Assembly: GCA_964016885.1 (NCBI GenBank) | Contig: OZ024748.1 | Location: 37,028,324-37,092,323, forward strand | DNA length: 64,000 bases | Reading direction: 5' to 3' | DNA from: Eledone cirrhosa | Taxonomy: Eukaryota > Mollusca > Cephalopoda > Octopoda > Eledonidae | Shown here: positions 30,836 through 44,079 of the stretch, one piece after another | Numbering within the stretch: position 1 is the stretch's first letter | How the letters are laid out: the number at the start of each line of letters is the position of its first letter | The notes under the pieces: generated by a model | What the model was told of the DNA's origin: nothing | What the model saw: only the letters and a program-made list of their open reading frames with translations | Database searches by the model: none | Made by a program: the position numbers and the translations under genes

Positions 30836-33800
30836 CTCCCACTGTCACTGCCTCTGTCTCTCCCACTCTCTCATACTAAACCAGGTCCCAACACAGAGGA
30901 ACCAAACTCCCACTGTCACTGTCTCCGTCTCTCCCACTTTCTCATACTAAACCAGGTCCCAACACAGAGGAACCAAACTCCCACTGTCACTGTCTCCGTC
31001 TCTCCCACTCTCTCATATTACACCAGGTCCTAACACAGAGGAACCAAACTCCCACTGTCACTGCCTCTGTCTCTCCCACTCTCTCACATTACACCAGGTC
31101 CTAACACAGATGAACCAAACTCCCACTGTCACTGACTCTGTCTTTCCCGCTCTCTCATATTACACCAGTTCCTAACACAGAGGAACCAAACTCCCACTGT
31201 AACTGCCTCTCTCTCTCCCACTCTCTCACATTACACCAGTTCCCAATATAGAGGAACCAAACTCCCACTGTCACTGCCTCTGTCTCTCCCACTCTCTCAT
31301 ATTTCACCAGGTCCCAACACAGAGGAACCAATCTCCCACTGTCACTGTCTCTCTCTCTCCCACTCTCTCATATTACACCAGTTCCTAACACAGAGGAACC
31401 AAACCCCCACTGTCAATGCCTCTGTCCCTCCCACTCTCTCATATTACACCAGTTCCTAACACAGAGGAACCAAACTCCCATTGTCACTGCCTCTGTCTCT
31501 CCACTCTCTCATATTACACCAGGTCCTAACACAGAGCAACCAAACTCCCACTGTCACTGCCTCTGTCTCTCCCACTCTCTCATATTACACCAGGTCCTAA
31601 CACAGAGGAACCAAACTCCCACTGTCACTGCCTCTGTCACTCCCACTCTCTCATATTACACCAGGTCCCAACACAGAGGAACCAAACTCCCACTGTCACT
31701 GCCTCTGTCTCTCGCACTCTCTCATATTACACCAGTCCCTAACACAGAGGAACCAAACTCCCACTGTCACTGCCTCTGTCTCTCCCACTCTCTCATATTT
31801 CACCAGGTCCCAACACAGAGGAACCAAACTCCCACTGTCACTGTCTCTGTCTTTCCCACTCACTCATATTACACCAGGTCCCAACACAGAGGAACCAAAC
31901 TCCCACTGTAACTGCCTCTGTCTCTCCCACTCTCTCATATTACACCAGTTCCTAACACAGAGGAACCAAACTCCCACTGTAACTGCCTCTCTCTCTCCCA
32001 CTCTCTCACATTACACCAGTTCCCAACACAGAGGAACCAAATTCCCACTGTCACTGCCTCTGTCTCTCCCACTCTCTCATATTTCACCAGGTCCCAACAC
32101 AGAGGAACCAAACTCCCACTGTCACTGCCTCTGTCTCTCCCACTCTCTCATATTTCACCAGGTCCCAACACAGAGGAACCAAACTCCCACTGTCACTGCC
32201 TCTGTCTCTCCCACTCTCTCATATTTCACCAGGTCCCAACACAGAGGAACCAAACTCCCACTGTCGCTGCCTCTGTCTCTCCCACTCTCTCATATTACAC
32301 CAGGTCCCAACACAGAGGAACCAAACTCCCACTGTCGCTGCCTCTGTCTCTCCCACTCTCTCATATTACACCAGGTCCCAACACAGAGGAACCAAATTCC
32401 CACTGTCACTGCCTCTGTCTCTCCCACTCTCTCATATTTCACCAGGTCCCAACACAGAGGAACCAAACTCCCACTGTCACTGCCTCTGTCTCTCCCACTC
32501 TCTCACATTACACCAGGTCCCAACACAGAGGAACCAAACTCCCACTGTCACTGCCTCTGTCTCTCCCACTCTCTCATATTTCACCAGGTCCCAACACAGA
32601 GGAACCAAACTCCCACTGTCACTGCCTCTGTCTCTCCCACTCTCTCATATTTCACCAGGTCCCAACACAGAGGAACCAAACTCCCACTGTCACTGCCTCT
32701 GTCTCTCCCACTCTCTCATATTTCACCAGGTCCCAACACAGAGGAACCAATCTCCCACTGTCACTGTCTCTCTCTCTCCCACTCTCTCATATTACACCAG
32801 TTCCTAACACAGAGGAACCAAACCCCCACTGTCACTGCCTCTGTCTCTCCCACTCTCTCATATTTCACCAGGTCCCAACACAGAGGAACCAATCTCCCAC
32901 TGTCACTGTCTCTCTCTCTCCCACTCTCTCATATTACACCAGTTCCTAACACAGAGGAACCAAACCCCCACTGTCACTGCCTCTGTCTCTCCCACTCTCT
33001 CATATTTCACCAGGTCCCAACACAGAGGAACCAATCTCCCACTGTCACTGTCTCTCTCTCTCCCACTCTCTCATATTACACCAGTTCCTAACACAGAGGA
33101 ACCAAACCCCCACTGTCACTGCCTCTGTCTCTCCCACTCTCTCATATTTCACCAGGTCCCAACACAGAGGAACCAAACTCCCACTGTCACTGCCTCTGTC
33201 TCTCCCACTCTCTCATATTTCACCAGGTCCCAACACAGAGGAACCAATCTCCCACTGTCACTGCCTCTCTCTCTCCCACTCTCTCATATTACACCAGTTC
33301 CTAACACAGAGGAACCAAACCCCCACTGTCACTGCCTCTGTCTCTCCCACTCTCTTATATTTCACCAGGTCCCAACACAGAGGAACCAATCTCCCACTGT
33401 CACTGTCTCTCTCTCTCCCACTCTCTCATATTACACCAGTTCCTAACACAGAGGAACCAAACCCCCACTGTCACTGCCTCTGTCTCTCCCACTCTCTCAT
33501 ATTTCACCAGGTCCCAACACAGAGGAACCAATCTCCCACTGTCACTGTCTCTCTCTCTCCCACTCTCTCATATTACACCAGTTCCTAACACAGAGGAACC
33601 AAACCCCCACTGTCACTGCCTCTGTCTCTCCCACTCTCTCATATTTCACCAGGTCCCAACACAGAGGAACCAATCTCCCACTGTCACTGTCTCTCTCTCT
33701 CCCACTCTCTCATATTACACCAGTTCCTAACACAGAGGAACCAAACCCCCACTGTCACTGCCTCTGTCTCTCCCACTCTCTCATATTTCACCAGGTCCCA

Positions 33801-34546
33801 ACACAGAGGAACCAATCTCCCACTGTCACTGTCTCTCTCTCTCCCACTCTCTCATATTACACCAGTTCCTAACACAGAGGAACCAAACCCCCACTGTCAC
33901 TGCCTCTGTCTCTCCCACTCTCTCATATTTCACCAGGTCCCAACACAGAGGAACCAAACTCCCACTGTCACTGCCTCTGTCTCTCCCACTCTCTCATATT
34001 TCACCAGGTCCCAACACAGAGGAACCAATCTCCCACTGTCACTGCCTCTCTCTCTCCCACTCTCTCATATTACACCAGTTCCTAACACAGAGGAACCAAA
34101 CCCCCACTGTCACTGCCTCTGTCTCTCCCACTCTCTTATATTTCACCAGGTCCCAACACAGAGGAACCAATCTCCCACTGTCACTGTCTCTCTCTCTCCC
34201 ACTCTTTCATATTACACCAGTTCCTAACACAGAGGAACCAAACCCCCACTGTCACTGCCTCTGTCTCTCCCACTCTCTCATATTACACCAGGTCCCAACA
34301 CAGAGGAACCAATCTCCCACTGTCACTGTCTCTCTCTCTCCCACTCTTTCATATTACACCAGTTCCTAACACAGAGGAACCAAACTCCCACTGTCAATGC
34401 CTCTGTCTCTCCCACTCTCTCATATTACACCAGTTCCTAACACAGAGGAACCAAACTCCCACTGTCACTGCCTCTGTCTCTCCCACTCTCTCATATTACA
34501 CCAGGTCCTAACACAGAGGAACCAAACCCCCACTGTCACTGCCTCT
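30836..34546 (+). repeat. First copy of a 3,762-bp-period satellite duplication
   Basis: Every rare marker I checked here recurs exactly 3,762 bp downstream (53 monomers minus 1 bp). Examples are the cagatgaaccaaac/gactctgtctttcccgc unit (31,111 and 34,873), the 2-bp-deleted tctctccactctctc unit (31,501 and 35,263) and agagcaaccaaac. The match opens after a mismatch at 30,835/34,597 and closes before a mismatch at 34,547/38,309, about 3.71 kb. I noticed one substitution inside the stretches compared (34,238 C against 38,000 T). Such near identity implies a recent event or recent gene conversion. Confidence 0.9.
32747..34309 (+). repeat. 142-bp dimeric higher-order repeat within the satellite
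   Basis: Two monomer types alternate. One has tatttcaccaggtcccaac followed by ccaatctcccac and tgtctctctctctccc. The other has attacaccagttcctaac followed by ccaaacccccac. The ccaatctccc word recurs at 32,747, 32,889 and 33,031, then 33,244, 33,386, 33,528, 33,670 and 33,812, then 34,025, 34,167 and 34,309. That is 142-bp spacing, broken twice by a 213-bp (three-monomer) step. The same block is repeated in the second 3,762-bp copy at about 36,509-38,071. Confidence 0.92.
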
Positions 34547-34597
34547 GTCTCTCCCACTCTCTCATATTACACCAGGTCCCAACACAGAGGAACCAAT

Positions 34598-37500
34598 CTC
34601 CCACTGTCACTGCCTCTGTCTCTCCCACTCTCTCATACTAAACCAGGTCCCAACACAGAGGAACCAAACTCCCACTGTCACTGTCTCCGTCTCTCCCACT
34701 TTCTCATACTAAACCAGGTCCCAACACAGAGGAACCAAACTCCCACTGTCACTGTCTCCGTCTCTCCCACTCTCTCATATTACACCAGGTCCTAACACAG
34801 AGGAACCAAACTCCCACTGTCACTGCCTCTGTCTCTCCCACTCTCTCACATTACACCAGGTCCTAACACAGATGAACCAAACTCCCACTGTCACTGACTC
34901 TGTCTTTCCCGCTCTCTCATATTACACCAGTTCCTAACACAGAGGAACCAAACTCCCACTGTAACTGCCTCTCTCTCTCCCACTCTCTCACATTACACCA
35001 GTTCCCAATATAGAGGAACCAAACTCCCACTGTCACTGCCTCTGTCTCTCCCACTCTCTCATATTTCACCAGGTCCCAACACAGAGGAACCAATCTCCCA
35101 CTGTCACTGTCTCTCTCTCTCCCACTCTCTCATATTACACCAGTTCCTAACACAGAGGAACCAAACCCCCACTGTCAATGCCTCTGTCCCTCCCACTCTC
35201 TCATATTACACCAGTTCCTAACACAGAGGAACCAAACTCCCATTGTCACTGCCTCTGTCTCTCCACTCTCTCATATTACACCAGGTCCTAACACAGAGCA
35301 ACCAAACTCCCACTGTCACTGCCTCTGTCTCTCCCACTCTCTCATATTACACCAGGTCCTAACACAGAGGAACCAAACTCCCACTGTCACTGCCTCTGTC
35401 ACTCCCACTCTCTCATATTACACCAGGTCCCAACACAGAGGAACCAAACTCCCACTGTCACTGCCTCTGTCTCTCGCACTCTCTCATATTACACCAGTCC
35501 CTAACACAGAGGAACCAAACTCCCACTGTCACTGCCTCTGTCTCTCCCACTCTCTCATATTTCACCAGGTCCCAACACAGAGGAACCAAACTCCCACTGT
35601 CACTGTCTCTGTCTTTCCCACTCACTCATATTACACCAGGTCCCAACACAGAGGAACCAAACTCCCACTGTAACTGCCTCTGTCTCTCCCACTCTCTCAT
35701 ATTACACCAGTTCCTAACACAGAGGAACCAAACTCCCACTGTAACTGCCTCTCTCTCTCCCACTCTCTCACATTACACCAGTTCCCAACACAGAGGAACC
35801 AAATTCCCACTGTCACTGCCTCTGTCTCTCCCACTCTCTCATATTTCACCAGGTCCCAACACAGAGGAACCAAACTCCCACTGTCACTGCCTCTGTCTCT
35901 CCCACTCTCTCATATTTCACCAGGTCCCAACACAGAGGAACCAAACTCCCACTGTCACTGCCTCTGTCTCTCCCACTCTCTCATATTTCACCAGGTCCCA
36001 ACACAGAGGAACCAAACTCCCACTGTCGCTGCCTCTGTCTCTCCCACTCTCTCATATTACACCAGGTCCCAACACAGAGGAACCAAACTCCCACTGTCGC
36101 TGCCTCTGTCTCTCCCACTCTCTCATATTACACCAGGTCCCAACACAGAGGAACCAAATTCCCACTGTCACTGCCTCTGTCTCTCCCACTCTCTCATATT
36201 TCACCAGGTCCCAACACAGAGGAACCAAACTCCCACTGTCACTGCCTCTGTCTCTCCCACTCTCTCACATTACACCAGGTCCCAACACAGAGGAACCAAA
36301 CTCCCACTGTCACTGCCTCTGTCTCTCCCACTCTCTCATATTTCACCAGGTCCCAACACAGAGGAACCAAACTCCCACTGTCACTGCCTCTGTCTCTCCC
36401 ACTCTCTCATATTTCACCAGGTCCCAACACAGAGGAACCAAACTCCCACTGTCACTGCCTCTGTCTCTCCCACTCTCTCATATTTCACCAGGTCCCAACA
36501 CAGAGGAACCAATCTCCCACTGTCACTGTCTCTCTCTCTCCCACTCTCTCATATTACACCAGTTCCTAACACAGAGGAACCAAACCCCCACTGTCACTGC
36601 CTCTGTCTCTCCCACTCTCTCATATTTCACCAGGTCCCAACACAGAGGAACCAATCTCCCACTGTCACTGTCTCTCTCTCTCCCACTCTCTCATATTACA
36701 CCAGTTCCTAACACAGAGGAACCAAACCCCCACTGTCACTGCCTCTGTCTCTCCCACTCTCTCATATTTCACCAGGTCCCAACACAGAGGAACCAATCTC
36801 CCACTGTCACTGTCTCTCTCTCTCCCACTCTCTCATATTACACCAGTTCCTAACACAGAGGAACCAAACCCCCACTGTCACTGCCTCTGTCTCTCCCACT
36901 CTCTCATATTTCACCAGGTCCCAACACAGAGGAACCAAACTCCCACTGTCACTGCCTCTGTCTCTCCCACTCTCTCATATTTCACCAGGTCCCAACACAG
37001 AGGAACCAATCTCCCACTGTCACTGCCTCTCTCTCTCCCACTCTCTCATATTACACCAGTTCCTAACACAGAGGAACCAAACCCCCACTGTCACTGCCTC
37101 TGTCTCTCCCACTCTCTTATATTTCACCAGGTCCCAACACAGAGGAACCAATCTCCCACTGTCACTGTCTCTCTCTCTCCCACTCTCTCATATTACACCA
37201 GTTCCTAACACAGAGGAACCAAACCCCCACTGTCACTGCCTCTGTCTCTCCCACTCTCTCATATTTCACCAGGTCCCAACACAGAGGAACCAATCTCCCA
37301 CTGTCACTGTCTCTCTCTCTCCCACTCTCTCATATTACACCAGTTCCTAACACAGAGGAACCAAACCCCCACTGTCACTGCCTCTGTCTCTCCCACTCTC
37401 TCATATTTCACCAGGTCCCAACACAGAGGAACCAATCTCCCACTGTCACTGTCTCTCTCTCTCCCACTCTCTCATATTACACCAGTTCCTAACACAGAGG

Positions 37501-38308
37501 AACCAAACCCCCACTGTCACTGCCTCTGTCTCTCCCACTCTCTCATATTTCACCAGGTCCCAACACAGAGGAACCAATCTCCCACTGTCACTGTCTCTCT
37601 CTCTCCCACTCTCTCATATTACACCAGTTCCTAACACAGAGGAACCAAACCCCCACTGTCACTGCCTCTGTCTCTCCCACTCTCTCATATTTCACCAGGT
37701 CCCAACACAGAGGAACCAAACTCCCACTGTCACTGCCTCTGTCTCTCCCACTCTCTCATATTTCACCAGGTCCCAACACAGAGGAACCAATCTCCCACTG
37801 TCACTGCCTCTCTCTCTCCCACTCTCTCATATTACACCAGTTCCTAACACAGAGGAACCAAACCCCCACTGTCACTGCCTCTGTCTCTCCCACTCTCTTA
37901 TATTTCACCAGGTCCCAACACAGAGGAACCAATCTCCCACTGTCACTGTCTCTCTCTCTCCCACTCTTTCATATTACACCAGTTCCTAACACAGAGGAAT
38001 CAAACCCCCACTGTCACTGCCTCTGTCTCTCCCACTCTCTCATATTACACCAGGTCCCAACACAGAGGAACCAATCTCCCACTGTCACTGTCTCTCTCTC
38101 TCCCACTCTTTCATATTACACCAGTTCCTAACACAGAGGAACCAAACTCCCACTGTCAATGCCTCTGTCTCTCCCACTCTCTCATATTACACCAGTTCCT
38201 AACACAGAGGAACCAAACTCCCACTGTCACTGCCTCTGTCTCTCCCACTCTCTCATATTACACCAGGTCCTAACACAGAGGAACCAAACCCCCACTGTCA
38301 CTGCCTCT
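34598..38308 (+). repeat. Second copy of the 3,762-bp-period satellite duplication
   Basis: This is the downstream copy of 30,836-34,546, in direct tandem and separated from it by about 50 bp. It reproduces the internal order of monomer variants, including the run of 142-bp dimers (here about 36,509-38,071) and the units with tcactcccactc and tctcgcactctc. Because both copies contain the same nested dimer run, the dimer expansion came before the kb-scale duplication. Confidence 0.9.
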
Positions 38309-41300
38309 CTCTCTCCCACTCTCTCATATTACACCAGGTCCTAACACAGAGGAACCAAACCCCCACTGTCACTGCCTCCGTCTCTCCCACACTCTCATAC
38401 TAAACCAGGTCCCAACACAGAGGAACCAAACTCCCACTGTCACTGCCTCTGTCTCTCCCACTCTCTCATATTACACCAGGTCCCAACACAGAGGAACCAA
38501 ACTCCCACTGTCACTGCCTCTGTCTCTCCCACTCTCTCATATTACACCAGGTCCCAACACAGAGGAACCAAACTCCCACTGTCACTGTCTCCGTCTCTCC
38601 CACTTTCTCATACTAAACCAGGTCCCAACACAGAGGAACCAAACTCCCCCTGTCACTGCCTCTGTCTCTCGCACTCTCTCATATTACACCAGTCCCTAAC
38701 ACAGAGGAACCAAACTCCCACTGTCACTGCCTCTGTCTCTCCCACTCTCTCATATTTCAACAGGTCCCAACACAGAGGAACCAAACTCCCACTGTCACTG
38801 TCTCCTGTCTTTCCCACTCACTCATATTACACCAGGTCCCAACACAGAGGAACCAAACTCCCACTGTCACTGTCTCCGTCTCTCCCACTTTCTCATACTA
38901 AACCAGGTCCCAACACAGAGGAACCAAACTCCCACTGTCACTGCCTCTGTCTCTCGCACTCTCTCATATTACACCAGTCCCTAACACAGAGGAACCAAAC
39001 TCCCACTGACACTGCCTCTGTCTCTCCCACTCTCTCATATTACACCAGGTCCCAACACAGAGGAACCAAACTCCCACTGTCACTGTCTCTGTCTCTCCCA
39101 CTCTCTCATATTACACCAGGTCCCAACACAGAGGTACCAAACTCCCACTGTCACTGCCTCTGTCTCTCCCACTCTCTCATATTACACCAGGTCCGAACTC
39201 AGAGGAACCAAACTCCCACTGTCACTGTCTCTGTCTCTCCCACTCTCTCACATTACACCAGGTCCTAACACAAATGAACCAAACTCCCACTGTCACTGCC
39301 TCTGTCTCTCCCACTCTCTCATAATACACCACGTCCTAACACAGAGGAACCAAACTCCCACTGTCACTGCCTCTGTCTCTCCCACTCTCTCATATTACAC
39401 CAGGTCCTAACACAGAGGAACCAAACCCCCACTGTCACTGCCTCTCTCTCTCCCAGTCTCTCATATTACACCAGGTCCTAACACAGAGGAACCAAACCCC
39501 CACTGTCACTGCCTCTCTCTCTCCCACTCTCTCATATTACACCAGGTCCTAACACAGAGGAACCAAACTCCCACTGTCACTGCCTCCGTCTCTCCCACTC
39601 TCTCATACTAAACCAGGTCCAACACAGAGGAACCAAACTCCCACTGTCACTGCCTCTGTCTCTCCCACTTTGTCATATACACCAGGTCCGAATACAGAGG
39701 AACCAAACTCCCACTGTCACTGCCTCTGTCTCTCCCACTCTCTCATATTACACCAGGTCCCAACACGGAGGAACCAAACTCCCACTCTCACTGCCTCTGT
39801 CTCTCCCACTCTCTCATATTACACCAGGTCCCAACACAGAGGAACCAAACTCCCACTGTCACTTCCTCTGACTCTCCCACTCTCTCATATTACACCAGGT
39901 CCCAACACAGAGGAACCAAACTCCCGCTGTCACTGCCTCTGTCTCTCCCACTCTCTCATATTACACCAGGTCCTAACACAGAGGAACCAAACTCCCACTG
40001 TCACTGCCTCTGTCTCTCCCACTCTCTCATATTACACCAGGTCCCAACACGGAGGAACCAAACTCCCACTCTCACTGCCTCTGTCTCTCCCACTCTCTCA
40101 TATTACACCAGGTCCCAACACAGAGGAACCAAACTCCCACTGTCACTGCCTCTGACTCTCCCACTCTCTCATATTACACCAGGTCCCAACACAGAGGAAC
40201 CAAACTCCCGCTGTCACTGCCTCTGTCTCTCCCACTCTCTCATATTACACCAGGTCCCAACACAGAGGAACCAAACTCCCGCTGTCACTTCCTCTGACTC
40301 TCCCACTCTCTCATATTACACCAGGTCCCAACACAGAGGAACCAAACTCCCGCTGTCACTGCCTCTGTCTCTCCCACTCTCTCATATTACACCAGGTCCC
40401 AACACAGAGGAACCAAACTCCCGCTGTCACTGCCTCTGTCTCTCCCACTCTCTCATATTACACCAGGTCCCAACACAGAGGAACCAAACTCCCGCTGTCA
40501 CTGCCTCTGTCTCTCCCACTCTCTCATATTACACCAGGTCCCAACACAGAGGAACCAAACTCCCACTGTCACTTCCTCTGACTCTCCCACTCTCTCATAT
40601 TACACCAGGTCCCAACACAGAGGAACCAAACTCCCACTGTCACTGCCTCTGTCTCTCCCACTCTCTCATATTACACCAGGTCCTAACACAGAGGAACCAA
40701 ACCCCCACTGTCACTGCCTCTCTCTCTCCCACTCTCTCATATTACACCAGGTCCTAACACAGAGGAACCAAACCCCCACTGTCACTGCCTCTCTCTCTCC
40801 CACTCTCTCATATTACACCAGGTCCTAACACAGAGGAACCAAACCCCCACTGTCACTGCCTCTCTCTCTCCCACTCTCTCATATTACACCAGGTCCTAAC
40901 ACAGAGGAACCAAACCCCCACTGTCACTGCCTCTCTCTCTCCCACTCTCTCATATTACACCAGGTCCTAACACAGAGGAACCAAACCCCCACTGTCACTG
41001 CCTCTCTCTCTCCCACTCTCTCATACTAAACCAGGTCCAACACAGAGGAACCAAACTCCCACTGTCACTGCCTCTGTCTCACCCACTCTCTCATATTACA
41101 CCAGGTCCGAACACAGAGGAACCAAACTCCCACTGTCACTGCCTCTGTCTCTCCCACTCTCTCATATTACACCAGGTCCCAACACAGAGGAACCAAACTC
41201 CCACTGTCACTGTCTCCGTCTCTCCCACTTTCTCATACTAAACCAGGTCCCAACACAGAGGAACCAAACTCCCACTGTCACTGTCTCCGTCTCTCCCACT

Positions 41301-41459
41301 CTCTCATATTACACCAGGTCCTAACACAGAGGAACCAAACTCCCACTGTCACTGCCTCTGTCTCTCCCACTCTCTCACATTACACCAGGTCCCAACACAG
41401 AGGAACCAAACTCCCACTGTCACTGCCTCTGTCTCTCCCACTCTCTCACATTACACCAG

Positions 41460-42960
41460 GTCCTAACACAGATGAACCAAACTCCCACTGTCACTGACTC
41501 TGTCTTTCCCGCTCTCTCATATTACACCAGTTCCTAACACAGAGGAACCAAACTCCCACTGTAACTGCCTCTCTCTCTCCCACTCTCTCACATTACACCA
41601 GTTCCCAACATAGAGGAACCAAACTCCCACTGTCACTGCCTCTGTCTCTCCCACTCTCTCATATTTCACCAGGTCCCAACACAGAGGAACCAATCTCCCA
41701 CTGTCACTGTCTCTCTCTCTCCCACTCTCTCATATTACACCAGTTCCTAACACAGAGGAACCAAACCCCCACTGTCAATGCCTCTGTCCCTCCCACTCTC
41801 TCATATTACACCAGTTCCTAACACAGAGGAACCAAACTCCCATTGTCACTGCCTCTGTCTCTCCACTCTCTCATATTACACCAGGTCCTAACACAGAGCA
41901 ACCAAACTCCCACTGTCACTGCCTCTGTCTCTCCCACTCTCTCATATTACACCAGGTCCTAACACAGAGGAACCAAACTCCCACTGTCACTGCCTCTGTC
42001 ACTCCCACTCTCTCATATTACACTAGGTCCCAACACAGAGGAACCAAACTCCCACTGTCACTGCCTCTGTCTCTCGCACTCTCTCATATTACACCAGTCC
42101 CTAACACAGAGGAACCAAACTCCCACTGTCACTGCCTCTGTCTCTCCCACTCTCTCATATTTCACCAGGTCCCAACACAGAGGAACCAAACTCCCACTGT
42201 CACTGTCTCTGTCTTTCCCACTCACTCATATTACACCAGGTCCCAACACAGAGGAACCAAACTCCCACTGTAACTGCCTCTGTCTCTCCCACTCTCTCAT
42301 ATTACACCAGTTCCTAACACAGAGGAACCAAACTCCCACTGTAACTGCCTCTCTCTCTCCCACTCTCTCACATTACACCAGTTCCCAACACAGAGGAACC
42401 AAATTCCCACTGTCACTGCCTCTGTCTCTCCCACTCTCTCATATTTCACCAGGTCCCAACACAGAGGAACCAAACTCCCACTGTCACTGCCTCTGTCTCT
42501 CCCACTCTCTCATATTTCACCAGGTCCCAACACAGAGGAACCAAACTCCCACTGTCACTGCCTCTGTCTCTCCCACTCTCTCATATTTCACCAGGTCCCA
42601 ACACAGAGGAACCAAACTGCCACTGTCGCTGCCTCTGTCTCTCCCACTCTCTCATATTACACCAGGTCCCAACACAGAGGAACCAAACTCCCACTGTCGC
42701 TGCCTCTGTCTCTCCCACTCTCTCATATTACACCAGGTCCCAACACAGAGGGACCAAACTCCCACTGTCACTGCCTCTCTCTCTCCCACTCTCTCATATT
42801 TCACCAGGTCCCAACACAGAGGAACCAAACTCCCACTGTCACTGCCTCTGTCTCTCCCACTCTCTCACATTACACCAGGTCCCAACACAGAGGAACCAAA
42901 CTCCCACTGTCACTGCCTCTGTCTCTGCCACTCTCTCATATTTCACCAGGTCCCAACACA
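41460..42960 (+). repeat. Third, more diverged copy of the 30.8-kb satellite block
   Basis: The marker string of the 3,762-bp block reappears here, 6,600 bp downstream of the second copy. It includes cagatgaaccaaac at 41,473, the deleted tctctccactctctc unit at 41,863, agagcaacc, and tcactcccactc. It carries private changes such as aacatagagg in place of aatatagagg, acactaggtccc and aaactgccactgtcgctg. One extra monomer near 41,380 precedes it. It was therefore copied earlier than the near-identical pair. Confidence 0.8.
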
Positions 42961-44079
42961 GAGGAACCAAACTCCCACTGTCGCTGCCTCTGTCTCTCCC
43001 ACTCTCTCATATTACACCAGGTCCCAACACAGAGGAACCAAACTCCCACTGTCACTGCCTCTGTCTCTCCCACTCTCTCATATTACACCAGGTCCCAACA
43101 CAGAGGGACCAAACTCCCACTGTCACTGTCTCTGTCTCTCCCACTCTCTCATATTACACCAGGTCCCAACACAGAGGAATCAAACTCCCACTGTCACTGC
43201 CTCTGTCTCTCCCACTCTCTCATATTACACCAGGTCCCAACACAGAGGAACCAAACTCCCACTGTCACTGCCTCTGTCTCTCCCACTCTCTCATATTACA
43301 CCAGGTCCCAACACAGAGGAACCAAACTCCCACTGTCACTGCCTCTGTCTCTCCCACTCTCTCATATTACACCAGGTCCCAAGACAGAGGAACCAAACTC
43401 CCACTGTCACTGCCTCTGTCTCTCCCACTCTCTCATATTACACCAGGTCCTAACACAGAGGAACCAAACTCCCACTGTCACTGTCTCTGTCTCTCCCACT
43501 CTCTCATATTACACCAGGTCCCAAGACAGAGGAACCAAACACCCACTGTCACTGCCTCTGTCTCTCCCACTCTCTCATATTACACCAGTTCCTAACACAG
43601 AGGAACCAAACTCCCACTGTCACTGCCTCTGTCTCTCCTACTTTCTCATATTACACCAGGTCTTAACACAGAGGAAACAAACTCCCACTGTCACTGTCTC
43701 TGTCTCTTCCACTCTCTCATATTACACCAGGTCTTAACACAGAGGAAACAAACTCCCACTGTCACTGTCTCTGTCTCTCCCACTCTCTCATATTACACCA
43801 GTTACCAACACAGAGGAACCAAACTCTCACTGTCACTGCCTCTGTCTCTCCCACTCTCTCATATTACACCAGGTTCCAACACAGAGGGACCAAACTCCCA
43901 CTGTCACTGTCTCTGTCTCTCCCACTCTCTCATATTACACCAGGTCTTAACACAGAGGAAACAAACTCCCACTGTCACTGTCTCTGTCTCTCCCACTCTC
44001 TCATATTACACCAGTTACCAACACAGAGGAACCAAACTCTCACTGTCACTGCCTCTGTCTCTCCCACTCTCTCATATTA

